Source: Ecdyonurus torrentis
Lineage: Eukaryota > Arthropoda > Insecta > Ephemeroptera > Heptageniidae
Assembly: GCA_949318235.1 (NCBI GenBank)
Contig: OX439137.1
Coordinates: forward strand, 23,362,653 to 23,426,652
Reading direction: 5' to 3'
Length of the DNA stretch: 64,000 nucleotides
In this document: positions 50,974-63,308 of the stretch, one piece after another
Layout of the letters: each line of letters starts with the position of its first letter
Position numbering within the stretch: the stretch's first letter is position 1
The notes under the pieces: generated by a model
What the model saw: only the letters and a program-made list of their open reading frames with translations
Databases searched by the model: none
Told to the model about the DNA's origin: nothing
Position numbers and translations under genes: made by a program

Positions 50974-51526
50974 TTAAAGGTATAAGAACATAACCTTGTC
51001 TAATAACAGTTAATACCTATAAGAATTAATGTTGATTTGGCCGGAGTCATTGATTTCTAATTTACTTTTCCTTGTTTAGATTTCCACGTGATAGCAAATT
51101 CGGTTTATGACGTCACAGCTCACTTGGTCCATAACAACGAAGCTGAAGGTAACTTAAGGTATCGATTGCGCATTTCCTTCGTCTTTTCCAAATTTGCCCG
51201 ATCGCCGAGATCTATTTCCGGTAAAAGTTAAACTTTAAACAAACAAAATTACACACGATAGTATTTTCATGCGATCAAAACGTGAAAAATACCGGAAATA
51301 AAGATTTAAATCTTGCAGATGACGCACGAAATGCGCAGTCGCTGCCCTACGTTATTTTCAGATTCGTTTGTCCATAAGACGCATAAACCGGACTACGTGG
51401 AAATCAAAACAATGGAAAATAAATTAGAAATCAATGACTCCGGTAAAATCAACGTTGATTTTCAGGTATGTTAAGATAATAACTACCATTAGACAAGTTT
51501 TTGTTCAGTTTGTTCTAAACCTTTGA
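50974..51526 (+). mobile_element. Palindromic MITE family B copy 3 (long form)
   Basis: TTAA-AGGTATAAGAACATAACC at the left, TTTGTTCTAAACCT-TTGA at the right. Shares GGCCGGAGTCATTGATTTCT, TTATGACGTCACAGC and AAATCAACGTTGATTTTCAG with B1, B2 and B4. At 550 bp it is about 240 bases longer: the extra central part is itself palindromic (TTGTCCATAAGACG against TTGGTCCATAACAACG, and GATTGCGCATTTCC against GAAATGCGCAGTC). It may be the longer parent form of the family. Confidence 0.88.
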
Positions 51527-52623
51527 AATTCTATGGTTTTAGATTTCAAATATTATTTGACATAGAAGCACGTATCTATGTTGTATTACGTAATTGCTAA
51601 CTTTTATTTTGTTTTCGTGCTCTAAATTGTAAAAACAAACAAATTAAAAGAGATCAATATCTCATAATTAAAATTAACAAATGAAAATTGACCACAATAC
51701 CGGATGAGTATCGATGTAAAAGTAAAGTTTAACATAGAACAATATTGACCACAAAGTACTTTCATCCCTTATGGATTCAAAATTTATAGTACACAAAAGC
51801 AATCAATATGTACTAAAAAAAAATCCTTTGTATTCTATATGGGCAAAACTCCCCTTTTTACCATATAGTAAAGGATCAAAATTGAAGTTGTATGTTAACG
51901 TTTATACTCTATGTCTTCTCTTTAAAATAAAACAAATTATACTCTTTAGATTGCAAATGAGACCTTTTTTTTTTTTTTTTTTTTAGAGTGGGGAGTGTTG
52001 CAGTGATCCATCGTTGATTTTCAGATAATTTTTTATAGCGTGAAAACACTAAAAAAGAACTGCATCTAATTTGTCAACAAAAAAAGGCAAAAACAATGTT
52101 TAAACAAGGAAGTATTGAAAGCTAGAATATCGTTATTAATTCCCGAGTGAAATTTTAACGATGACACAACTAAGAAATAAGAATAAGAAATAAATGTGAC
52201 ATAAAAATGAAATATCAATGAAACGTGTGTCCCATTCGATAGTTAGCCCCATGTTATTTAAATAAAGTTAAAAAATAGAAATAATAGCAAAAATGAGCAC
52301 AAAAAAAAATCATAATTATGATAAAAATACCGAAAAAGTGTTGCAACAATATCAACCGTTACAACTGTTACTGTATCTACATAATTGTGATAGTAATATA
52401 TTTTACCATTTAAATCCAACGTTTGTTTTAAGAATTTTTAGCATTTTGAAATTTAGTACCCGTTTATATTAATACAATTGTGCGTGTACACAAAACTTAG
52501 TAGAAAGTTAAAATAAATTATACTGAGTACATTTTGCAGGAAAATTTATGTTACTTTTTTCAGTATATTTTTATTACAATGATGGGATTGGTACAAGTAC
52601 AGAAATAAATACAAAAATGGTAT
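51527..52623. other. AT-rich stretch, nothing recognised
   Basis: T-run at 51965-51984. No gene or shared repeat. Confidence 0.5.
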
Positions 52624-52765
52624 GGTAGGCATGCCACTTTTCGGCCCGATTTCCACTTTTCGGCCTCTTGAACTTTGAAGGGTTATATAAAAAAACCTAC
52701 ACAACTCAGAAGCCAAATTTTTTGTTTTCCTAGTTCCAAAATTTTTTGTCAACAGTGTGCCAGAA

Positions 52766-53144
52766 TTTTTTTTTTTTTTTGTTGCTTGCCATATTGTGTT
52801 ATCGTGCTATACACCAATCCCAGTCCCAGTCAAGACATTGTCTTATCGACAGGTAAGGACTTTCCAATTAATGGAAAAGCACACACGGGCTGGCCACGGC
52901 CTAAGTACACAGCCCGGCATTCGCCATGACAGCCTAGAGAAACCGTGGAAACATCTAGGCAGGCTGGTCGGTGCAATCACATCAATCATGCACCTCCCGA
53001 ATACTGTGCGTCGTCATGGAATGCATGTAAACATGCATCGTGCAACGTGTTGTGCTCTCACACTTCACGTACGCACCTAGCAGTGGCTCGAACCTATACT
53101 CGGTGAGGAGTACAGAGTTACGAGTCAGCTGCCTTCAACACTCG
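52766..53144 (-). mobile_element. tRNA-Ser/Leu-derived SINE, copy 2 (with poly-A tail)
   Basis: Nearly identical to 16137-16485 over the body, so both are fairly young. On the minus strand the B box GGTTCGAGCC is at 53094-53085, and the 3' end reads ATGGCAAGCAAC followed by a run of about 15 A (T at 52766-52780), the tail missing from copy 1. The A box here is worn (GAGTGTTGAAGGC). Copy 1 lacks about 12 bases near 16342 (ATGCACCTCCCG) that are kept here. Confidence 0.93.
53085..53094 (-). promoter_or_regulatory. Pol III B box of SINE copy 2
   Basis: GGTTCGAGCC on the minus strand, identical to copy 1. Confidence 0.8.
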
Positions 53145-53237
53145 GTGCTTATGTCTCCTAGAATAATTTTAAAATCACAAGTGACCGAAAAGTGGCCCAG
53201 ACATTTAAGTGGCCGAAAAGTAGCATAATTATCTACC

Positions 53238-53450
53238 ATATATCTCAATACAGCAACATTTATGAATAACAACATAATAATATTGTATGCTATATTGTAT
53301 AGTAATTATACTATATACCATAATAGCAAGATGTACAGCAAAATTACTTATGACATTAACAAAATAGCAACATTTGTGCTCTATATACTATAGCAATTAT
53401 TCAATAAAACATAAATTATATACGTATAATTTATTTTTTTCGTGTAACTG
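53238..53450 (+). mobile_element. MITE family D-related copy 8
   Basis: CAACATTTATGAATAACAAC, TAGCAAGATGTACAGCA and CAACATTTGTGC, ending TAATTTATTTTTTTCGTGTA. The end matches the ACGGAAAAAA terminus of D and J, but the interior is diverged and its left limit is unclear. Confidence 0.45.
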
Positions 53451-53510
53451 ATATTAAAATTTATTGATTGAGTATAGAAAAATGGTGCTGTTTGTAATAT
53501 TAAATTTATC

Positions 53511-53852
53511 TTAAAGGAATAGACCAGAGAAAAACATAAGCATTTATATCACAAAACACTTGATGAGTTTTACATAAATAACATTAGTTTGTCTCGAAAC
53601 CCAACAGTAGCCCCGTAGCAGTGATCAGAAAATTCGATTTATGCAACCCGCACAATATTCTCATACTAATTTTTGCATGTTTTTGACGTCATAAACATGA
53701 CTTTTCACGCAAATTGCATATTTTACAGTTTTTTCACGCTCTCTTGTAGAGCTACATTAACATTCTGGTAAAAATTGTCATCAGTTTTGAAAATCCCATT
53801 TCATGTTTATTCATTAAAAAGCACATGTTGTTTTATATGGTCTATGGCTTTA
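53511..53852 (+). mobile_element. MITE family A copy 9
   Basis: TTAA both ends; AGGAATAGACCAGAGAAA start, TATGGTCTATGGCT-TTAA end. Contains TTGACGTCATAAACATGA. Confidence 0.96.
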
Positions 53853-55183
53853 ACAAAATAATGAAAAACAAAATCAATGAAGAGAGAGGTATACAAGGAA
53901 CTACAATACAAGCACGATTTTTTTTTTTTTTTTTTTTTTTTACCAATGGAAAATAAAATACTACATCTCCACCCCCTCTGTGAAGTTTTAATTGCACAGT
54001 AATGTATTGCTAAAGCGTAATTAACATAATTAATGTTATTAGACAGCATATATATTATATATTTTTGAGCGTATATAATTATGTAATTTATAAAAAAAAA
54101 AGTATGCTTAATCATATATTAAATGGTAATTATTTACTTTATAGCAATTTTTATTAATTTGTAATTTTCCATGTACATATGATTTTTATGTAAATATAAA
54201 AAAGCTTATTATGTACCATTTTATATTTTGCTCGTTTAATTAGTCTTTTTTTATATAAATTCAAAACGTAAGTGCTAATTAAAAATATACAATTTTAATA
54301 CAATTATTTTTCACTAATAACTCAATACATTAAATAAATAAATGTATATTTCATTTCAAAATGAATCAATACAAAAAAATGTTAGTCGAAGCTATTTAAT
54401 GCCATTATAAAATAAAAATAATCCATCTCAAACTTAAAAAAAAAAAAAAAAAAAGGACTGTTTAACCACTCTATTTTTATGATATTATTTCATATTAATG
54501 GGCTCTACTGCAAATGAACGTAGTATTTAAAATAAATTCAAATATTCTTAATGCATTTATCATGAAAAATTTGTTACCAAAATTATACGTTAGAACAATT
54601 ATTAAAAGTTCATTGCAAAAGGTCCATTGGTGTACAAAGTAAAAAAAAAAAAAAAAAAAAAAAACGCGATGTGTGAAAATTTTATTAAAAAAAAAAATGT
54701 AACCATGCACTTAAAATTGTTTTTAATTGTTTTAAGTTATCTTATTCCGACATATCAGTGTGATAAAAATAATAAAATCTGATTTTACTACCTTTACAAC
54801 TTTTTAATCAAATCCCAACAGAATCTTAATTCAAACAGAAGGTCTTATGTCGCAATCTCTCCCTCTCTATTTCTCTCATTATTACAAGGCAACTATCTGT
54901 ATGTAACTTCAATTAGTTTTTGTTTACACAAAATAATTGGAATAATAATAATTATTATTATTCTATTTATACACGTTATATAAAGTTACATGCTAGAAAA
55001 TTATTCATTATAATAATATATTGCAGCTTTATTATATTTCCATATAATTGAAATTAGCATCCTATAGTATTTTTATATACAAGAAGTACAGTAGGTAATA
55101 TTAAAATCTTTATTTTATTATCTTATGGAAATATATGAATGATAAAACAATTTAAATACAAATTGTAATTTTATACCAAGTGT
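53853..55183. other. AT-rich stretch with homopolymers
   Basis: T-run at 53919-53941, A-runs near 54437 and 54641. No gene or shared repeat. Confidence 0.55.
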
Positions 55184-55185
55184 CG

Positions 55186-55274
<89 letters not shown>
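55184..55274 (+). repeat. (GTT)n trinucleotide array
   Basis: About 30 perfect GTT units. Confidence 0.98.
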
Positions 55275-55275
<1 letters not shown>

Positions 55276-56437
55276 TATGTGTATGTTGTATATAAATAGT
55301 TTGACAATCATTTCTACATTGTCACTTACTGGCAATAACCTAGACTAATGCATTTGATTGTGTTATGTATGTTGTATGAAATAAATGAATAAAAAATTTT
55401 GAATGTTGAATAATATGTATTTCTATAGGAACTTTAATTAGTCCCTAAAAAAATGTCTTAATATAACATTATTAAAATGAAAGGGCAGGTTTTAGGTATA
55501 GCCCAACTCCTACACCTGTTTTCATACGTATACAATTGCCAGAAGGAAAATATGTAAAACAAGTTTTATACATTACAGCCTGTACATATCTATAAAAAAG
55601 TATATTTTTTCAAAAAAAAAAAAAAAAAAAAAAGGCACATAAAAATTACAAGTAATTTCTCTTCTAATTACAATAAAAAATGTTGTTCTACTTTTTTAAA
55701 TACAATGAATAATGATGTCTTCTTTCATTTTATAAAGAAAAAAAAACATCTTAACGCTACATCATTTCTCGTTACAAATGTTCGTATTTTTCAACCAGTA
55801 CGAAATGTGCTGAATTTTTTATATACTGTACTTTATCCTATACGTACAGTACGTACATACATATAATTAAAATTATATATATATATAAAAAAAAAAAAAA
55901 AAAAAAAAAATGAAACCGTACGATGTAAAAGTAAACAAAATTCTTTTACAGTTTTTTTTTTTGCGACTTTGTTTACTTTTTGGTTTGTTGACTTAAAGTT
56001 TATTATTTTACTTTTTTCTTACATAGGATAGTTATTTTTTTATTGGGAATTATGATTCAATTGTTTTTACCCCTTTAAATTGTTGGTAGAGAGAGAGAGA
56101 GAGAGAACAAATTCATTATCAGTTCATTGAAACACATTAAAACCATATAAGTTTTTGCACGCTATATATGAAAGATGGAAACAAAAAGAAGATGAGACTG
56201 GCATAGAACAAAGAAAATATAAGAGATATAGAAATAACAAGATTTTTCATAAAATATAACAAATAAATAATATTAGTTGAAATAATAGAAGTTACAGTTC
56301 ATTAAACTAGTTACTTTGTATAAGATAAGAAACACTTTTTGCTTATTTAATATTCTTAACGTACAATCATTAACATTGAAATATTTACTTTATACAAATT
56401 ACCTTTAGAGAAATTACATAATATAATATTATATTTT
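55275..56437. other. AT-rich stretch, nothing recognised
   Basis: A-runs near 55611-55633 and 55888-55910; short (GA)n at 56090-56106. No gene. Confidence 0.5.
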
Positions 56438-56734
56438 CTATATAATGCACATCCTTGCGCTTTGTCGCCATGTTTGTGGTGCATAATGCATTGTCCAGCA
56501 TAGGGGAACATCATTTCTTCTATTTTTTTTTTTTTACATAAAGAGTTTATTTCAACTGAACGAATTTTTCTCATATTCTTCAAACCTATTTGGAGCTATA
56601 GAAAAAGGTTTTGATTGAGGTTTGAAGCTTCTTTTTCTATTAAAAAAATAAAAATGAAAATTTTCCAATGCTGGCCTATGTATTCCTGACCAACAAAATG
56701 GCGGTTCTTAAATATGAGTGCAACCGGTCTATTA
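56438..56734 (+). mobile_element. MITE family E copy 2
   Basis: Matches 10873-11173: CATCCTTGCGCTTTGTCGCC, ATGCATTGTCCAGCATAGGG, TTGAGGTTTGAAGCTTCTTT, CCAACAAAATGGCGG and GAGTGCAACCGGTCTATTA. It has a T-run of 13 where copy 1 has AATTTTTC. Confidence 0.88.
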
Positions 56735-57537
56735 AAAAAAATATATTTATATTATATGAATTAATGATTTTTATGCGAGCAACTATGCACAATTAATAAA
56801 ATGGAAATCTTTATTCAAATGTACTACAGTATATTTAATGCTACTGAACATTAATTTGATATAAATACTGTCAAAAATTAATTCTATCTAAAATTTTGAT
56901 ATAATCACGATCGTTGAGAGCCGTAAAAATTTAGATATACGTGAAATTTTAAAACTTGTTTTTTACATCAAAAATTTAAAATACGGCACTTTTAATTATA
57001 ATATTTTAGTTTTCTATATTATAATAGTACGTATTCAAATCTTATAATATGAATCCTTTATATTCTTTAGGAGAGTAGTCCGGGGGTTCAATACCGTATC
57101 TCATCATCTAATACTGCTATACAATTTGATGTCCTTTGAAAGCATAGTGTCAGCTAAAAATTTCAGCTAAAGTCACCATTAAAATAATGTTAAAAAAAGT
57201 TCTTGAAATTAACATAGAATATAAAGTAAAGATTTTAATGTTATCAAGTGTACATTTTCTTGTGTTAGTTTTATACTATAAGGCAATGAACGTGCTCTCA
57301 CAGTATAATAATAATGATCAAAGATTCAACTTTGCACTCTTACATAAAAAAAAAATATATGAACTATTATTACAAGAAAATTGCAGGAGTAAAATTGTAT
57401 ATAGAAAAGAGGAAGAAATAATATAGATTGAAAAAATCCACGTTTCCTTGATAAAACTAAGTATTGTAATGTTTGTATACGTGAATTTAGCGTGAAAATA
57501 TGAAATATAAAAATAACTGTTCCCTATAATAATATAA
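56735..57537. other. AT-rich stretch, nothing recognised
   Basis: A 79-codon open frame at 57187-57426 has AT-driven composition and no domain. No shared repeat. Confidence 0.5.
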
Positions 57538-57880
57538 TTAAAGCCATAGACCACATAAAACAACATGTGCTTTTTAATGAATAAACACGAAATGGGATCT
57601 TCAAAATTGTTGACAATTTTTACCAGAATGTTAATCTAGCCCCACGAGAGAACGTTAAAATACTGTAAAATATGCAATTTGCGTGAGTATTCATGTTTAT
57701 GACGTCAGAAACATGAAAAAATTAGTATAAATATGTTGTGCGGGTTGCATAAATCAAAATTTCTGATCACTGCAACGGAGCTACAGTTGGGTTTTGAGAC
57801 AAACTAAAGTTATTTATGTAGGTCCCATCAAGTGTTTTGTGATATAAATGATTATGTTTTTCTCTGGTCTATGCCTTTAA
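57538..57880 (-). mobile_element. MITE family A copy 10
   Basis: Reversed: TTAA-AGCCATAGACCACATAA left, TCTGGTCTATGCCT-TTAA right; intact TTAA both sides. Carries TATGACGTCAGAAAC. A near match to copy 6. Confidence 0.96.
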
Positions 57881-58663
57881 CATTTTATTAATATATTATT
57901 ATGTAACAAAAATTGTAAAAATTGTTGTTTCTTGAATTATGCATTGAACAGGCTTTGTATTTTTGAAATAATGACCTAATAATACATTCTATACCTCGTG
58001 GGGATTTGATTTTTATTTTGAATGAAAAGCTATAGCCATAATTTCAAATCACACTTTGTTGTTTTATACAGAGAAGCATATTATGATAAAAGTATTATCA
58101 TTATTTTTTATTATTCATTCAAAAAATGATGAATTCTTAAAACCAATTTTTAATAGAAAATTGAGAAAATAAATTAATCAAAATAGCACATATAGTTTTG
58201 TATCTGTTATCATCATTTATCATCATCACCATCATATTATTATAAAGAAAAAGATCCTGTTTTAAAAGATATAAAAAAATATTTTAATATATCGACAGTG
58301 CTCCGGACTTTTGATCAAATTACAAAATTAATAATAATAACTCATATGAGTTGGCCACGATTCAATTCTATCGAAGTTCACAATGGACTATATTTTTATG
58401 TGACCTCTCTAGGAATTACCAAGAATTTCTAGGATTTTTAGGAATTTCTCTAGGAATTATTTATACCTCTTTATAAAAATGAAAAATATATACTTTCATC
58501 TTGTTACCGTAACATTATCGATATCTTATAAATGAACTATATATTTTTTTATATTCATTCTTTTCTTAGCTATGCAAAAGTCTCATTTACATAATAAAAC
58601 TATGCCCTGAAGCTACCATGATTTTTTAATTTGTCTCTCCTATATTTTAAGACAGGTATATGA

Positions 58664-58696
<33 letters not shown>

Positions 58697-59339
58697 GCAG
58701 TCTACAACTTTTATATTATAATGATTTTGAACACGATTCCTTTGATCATTTTTAGGTAGTTAGGTAAGAAGATTAAAGAGAATTTTAGGGGTATTTTTTT
58801 ATATAATGTTAGAAATTTTTTACCACAAAAGAAATGTCTTTTTTTTTTCAATGTCACTAAACTTTTTTTTACATAAAAAACGAGAGAGAGAGAGAGAGAC
58901 TAGAGAGAGAGAGAGAGAGAGAATGGTAATAGAGGCCTTTTTTGCTAGCTCTCATTAAAGCTCTTGAAAGGTTGATTAAAAAAATAGCCACCATGTTGAT
59001 TATAAATGTGAATAGTAATGTTTTTAGAATTACATGTTGGTTTTTGAGTTTTCAGGGAGAGAAAGAGAGAGACGGAGAGAGAGAAAATATGGGTAAAGTG
59101 CATTAATAATAGTTCCTAACATATCTTTTAAAAATGTTGTTTGTTTTTTTGCAAAAAAAAAAAAAAATAAAATAAATAAATAAAATAAAAATAAAAATCA
59201 AGGAAAATATTATTGACCATATAGCTCATAATCGTATTATGTGTGTAATTATGTGTATTGTGTATGATCATAATATTGCATACAAATTTTATCAAGAATA
59301 TAAGCCAATTATAAAAAAATAAAGTAAATAGTGAATGAA
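57881..59339. other. AT-rich stretch with (GA)n and a T-run
   Basis: T-run at 58671-58696, interrupted (GA)n at 58884-58921 and 59056-59083. TCTAGGAATT recurs three times within 58408-58460. No gene. Confidence 0.5.
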
Positions 59340-59760
59340 ATGCAAAAATAAGGTATAGTACAACTTATTGGAATGCAAAAATAACAAGATATATAAGAGA
59401 AATAATAATAAATAATAAAAGAAGAGAATAAAATAAAACATTCAAATATATTCAATTACTTTTAACAACCAACATTTACAAGTACCATGCAATACAAGCA
59501 GGTTTATAAAACATATACTATGTAAATAAAGGATGGCAAGAAGAAAAAAATCTCATAGAACTTTTATTTAAAATTGAAATGCAAAAATAATAAGACACTT
59601 ACGTAGAATAGAATATATCATATAAGAGAAATTCTCTATAAAAGAAAATAATAAAGTGAATGCATAATTCAACAATATATATCCAATTATTTTTGTAAGT
59701 ACTATATATGTACAATAATAATTGAGGACTGTTCAAGTACTGTATGTACAATACTCATAG
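59340..59760 (+). repeat. Diverged direct duplication of about 200 bp
   Basis: GAAATGCAAAAATAA, ATATAAGAGAAAT, AATAAAG and TCCAATTATTTTT words recur in the same order in two adjoining halves (about 59338-59570 and 59577-59760). The match is loose and rich in A, so chance similarity is not excluded. Confidence 0.4.
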
Positions 59761-60019
59761 TAATGCAAGTACATAACTATGTAATCCAAAGAGGATTACC
59801 GCTGAAAAGTACTGGTCAGCTGGAGACGTCAAAATTACATTGATCAAATGGGCAACAAAATATAACCGCCATGAATAAAATAAGAAGTAACAGAAAATTG
59901 AATAATAAATAATATTCTCTTTAGATTACCTTTAGATTTGCCTTAACGAATAGTATATAATATTAAAATATTTTATTATTGCTATATAACCATGTATTTT
60001 ATTAAGATTTTATTAGATG

Positions 60020-60324
60020 ATAGATGGTTTCATTCATGTTAAAGTCAACGCCATAAGTGAGCGCTAAATAATATGGGCCATTATAGGAAAATGACTCATT
60101 TTGCCAGTTTAAAAATACTTTACAATATTTTTGAGAGAATTGATGCTGTTAACAGGTTGAATTAGTTTATCAAGTATGCAAGAAAAATAATAATGACCAA
60201 AAGATAGCTAATTTTCCAAAGAAACTAGTCAAAAATTACGTTTGTCCTATGCTAAGCAATGTTATTCATTGCTCAAGAAGAGCATCTAAAAGCATTCAGA
60301 ATGACGTCATGCGTACACACCCTA
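60020..60324 (+). mobile_element. MITE family C copy 3 (full length)
   Basis: Left end ATGGTTTCATTCATG, right end ATGCGTACACACCCT, so the inverted ends are AGGGTG-like. Interior: AAAGTCAACGCCATAAGTGA, GCGCTAAATAA, GATGCTGTTAACAGG, TGTCCTATGCTAAGCAATGT and CAGAATGACGTCATGCG. The most complete plus-strand copy. Confidence 0.9.
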
Positions 60325-61270
60325 ACACAATAAAAAAATATAACTTTGAAGTTGTGATTGATAAAATTAAATACATTGCACCACTAATTTGTATGAAAAT
60401 TGTAAATTTAGATAAACCTGATTTGATTTATTATTAATTATTTGCAATATTATTGACAAAAAAGAAATTAGAATATATAACAATAAATAAAAATAAATAT
60501 TCATCTTTATTTAATAATAATTAAAACAAAACATTAAAAAGGCGAGATTTAGGCTGACAATATATTTGGTCCACTCTTAAAGATTTTAAAATTTGAATTT
60601 CAGAGCTGCGAGCTTTCCAGATATTTTATATTGAAATATATAATAATGATCTAGCAAAAACTTAAAATATGTAACTAAATAATATTCTTTCTAAACAAAT
60701 AGTACAATATGTAACAGTTGAACATTTAATACTATATTTTAACAAAGCGATAATGTCAAAAATGATAATCTTTATTTCCCTGAATACATATATTTATTTA
60801 CTTCAAGTTACACAATTTCATTTAGTAGACTCTATATCACCTATTTTTTTATGTCATATGCAAGCTATACGCTGTATACTACTACATGAAAATATTTGTT
60901 TTCTAAAAGCTCTTATCATTAAAGTTTCTATGTAAACATTATGAATGTTAAATACTAAAGTAGCTAAATAATTTGCAAGTAGATAATAAATTTTAAAGAT
61001 ATAGTAAATGTTCATAACATTTTTTATAATGAATTATTATATTATAGTTCTTTTTTAGAGTAAAATGTGTACAGAGAGCAATTTTAATATAAATTATGAG
61101 TTTTGAAGTTTATTTTTTCTTTCTCTCTTATTCTTCCTTACTTTTTTTTTTTACTAGTATTGTATCCTTATATCCCTATGGAATAAATATATTCATATAT
61201 TGTATCCGATAAATATAATAAGAATATTTATTGATCAAAGATTGCATCATAATTTTAGATATTTATGAAT
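60325..61270. other. AT-rich stretch, nothing recognised
   Basis: No gene or shared repeat. Confidence 0.5.
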
Positions 61271-61458
61271 GGGAAATAAAAGATAGCGTATAATTGATGC
61301 TATAAGTTCATTTTATTATGGCATAAACGTTGCTAAATTGCATAAATGATTATGCTATACAATATTTATTCTATGTGACAATAATTATGCAGTAAAGTGT
61401 GTTATTATTAATGGTCCTAAAAATGAAGTACCATATTACGTATTTATTTTTATTCGTA
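61271..61458 (+). mobile_element. MITE family D copy 9
   Basis: GGAAATAAAAGATAGCG, AATTGATGCTATAAG, GGCATAAACGTTGCTAAATT and the end TATTACGTATTTATTTTTAT. It abuts the left end of the C copy at 61460. Confidence 0.7.
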
Positions 61459-61459
61459 T

Positions 61460-61777
61460 AGGGTATATGCGTATTACCTCATTCTGAATGCTTTTCAATG
61501 CTCATCTTGAGCAAGGAATATCATTGCTCAGCATAGGACAAATGTATATAGTTTTGGGCTATTTTCTTTGGAAAATGAGCTATTTTTTTTTGGTTAATAT
61601 TATTTTCCTTGCATACTTGAAAAACTAATTCAACCTGTTAACAGTATCAATGCTCTTAAAAATATTACGATTTTTTTTTTTTTTTTTTTTTAAGTGAATG
61701 AGTCATTTTCCTATACTGGCCCATGTTATTTAGCGCTCTTTTATGGCGTTGACTTTAACGTGAATGAAACCACCCTA
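61460..61777 (-). mobile_element. MITE family C copy 4 (reversed)
   Basis: Starts AGGGTATATGCG and ends CGTGAATGAAACCACCCT. Interior is the reverse of the 60020 copy: TTGCTCAGCATAGGACAAA, TTCAACCTGTTAACAG, GCCCATGTTATTTAGCGC and TATGGCGTTGACTTTAACG. A T-run of about 20 lies at 61673-61691. Confidence 0.92.
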
Positions 61778-62683
61778 TAAACAATCATAATAATATTATG
61801 ATAATATAGATATTTCAGTAAAGCGTAATACCAACTGAAGCGTTAATCATGTTATCTTAGTTATATTGTATACGTACTAATATACAGTAGTATAATAATA
61901 ATAGTATTATAATGAACTCATACTGTGCGAGTCTGAGCTCTTAATACCCAGATCTATAGAAGTCCGACACTTCTTTATTAAAACTCTGAAATTTGAAATG
62001 CAAGCTTAATTTTTTGAAAGAAGTTTCAAGGAGTTTCTCTGAAATATCGTGAAATATTATAGCAGTAGTTTTCAAGTGTTTTCCAGTTTTATATAAGCTA
62101 CATACATGATACAACAACAACAACAACAACAAATGTATTGATATGTTAATATTGAAAGCATTCTAAAACATTTTAAAGGTACGTTTATTTTGTATTTGAA
62201 TCTAAAAAGTTTTACACCACATACTAAACCCCATAACGTGAGATGAGGTGAATTATAGTGAACCTACACGAAATACCTCTCAACTTAGCGTGGGCCATTG
62301 CCAGGTTTGGCCGGAGACATGAATCGACCTGTCAAACCTATAAACATATCACGTATACCGTTTTATCTGTGACATACTGACAAACGCACGGGCATTAATT
62401 TGCGGAGAAAAGTGCGCACTCATATATTGCATAATACCTTTTGAAAAAGCCGTACTGTATATCTAATAAGAAGCGACCTCATGATCTCTTGCACGTGAAA
62501 CCATATTATACGAATATCATTGCACCAATTTATCTCTGCATTCAAATTTGATTTTTTTTTTTTTTTTTTTTTTTTACCACAACAATTTACAACTATTACG
62601 AATATTTTATATTATGCTCAATTTTACGGTAGCTTAAAATAAACTATCTTACTGTTTTTTTAAATTCTGCATATTATATAATA
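61778..62683. other. Stretch with (CAA)n and an unassigned GC-richer block
   Basis: (CAA)n at 62111-62132. From about 62215 to 62520 the sequence is less AT-rich and of higher complexity (CGTGGGCCATTGCCAGGTTT, GGCCGGAGACATGAATCGAC). It has no open frame of note and no second copy; it could be an old retroposon. A T-run follows at 62551-62575. Confidence 0.45.
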
Positions 62684-62850
62684 TGAAAAAATAAATTACG
62701 TAATTGATGCTGCATTAAATAATCCTATACAATATACAGCATAAATGTTGCTATTCTGCAATAACATAAATAATTATGTTGAACATCTTAACTATTATGC
62801 TATGTAGTATAATCACTGTTCAATATAGCATTAAATATTTTGTTATCCGT
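62684..62850 (+). mobile_element. MITE family D copy 10 (partial)
   Basis: AAAATAAATTACGTAATTGA, TGCTGCATTAAA, CAGCATAAATGTTGCTA and AACATAAATAATTATG. The right end is not clear. Confidence 0.6.
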
Positions 62851-63308
62851 AAATGTTGCTGCATTCAGCAAGCATACGTTTTTATTTGTTGTACGTGTAA
62901 TGGAATAATGTATAACAATTTTACATTTTTTTGTTATTGTATATTAAATATTAACTATAACTTTAAATTTATTAAAAAATACATATTTTATTATACTAAA
63001 ATAAAGCTCGGTGTAAACGATAAGAAAATAGTTTTAACAATATACAGCAGGAATAAAACTGCCATAAATCTTTTTAGTAATATTTAATTCATAATAATTT
63101 ACTCACTATAAATAACATAATATAAAATCTGATTTAATAAAAAGAAAAAAGGAAGTTTTATATTTTTATCGTTTTTCTTGGTTAAAAGTTTCTAGTTATT
63201 ACAAGACATGTTGATAGTAAAATTACTCATTTTGAAATTTATAGCAACTTTATATAATATTATAATTTTTAATTTTTCAATTTCATTCATAAATAGAGTA
63301 AAATTAAT
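62851..63308. other. AT-rich stretch, nothing recognised
   Basis: No gene or shared repeat. Confidence 0.5.

Larger units (their letters stand above)
52624..53237 (+). mobile_element. MITE K with CCACTTTTCGGCC ends, split by a SINE
   Basis: GGTAG, GCCACTTTTCGGCC and a second CCACTTTTCGGCC at 52624-52664 are mirrored by GGCCGAAAAGTGGC-like words and CTACC at 53183-53237. Each arm thus has the motif twice. Without the SINE the element would be about 235 bp. Single copy here. Confidence 0.7.

Noticed and set aside
52757..53080. Poly-T at 52766-52780 as a transcription terminator
   Set aside because: It is the reverse complement of the SINE poly-A tail.
60249..60437. 62-codon open frame
   Set aside because: Begins in the end of a family C MITE and continues into AT-rich sequence; no domain.
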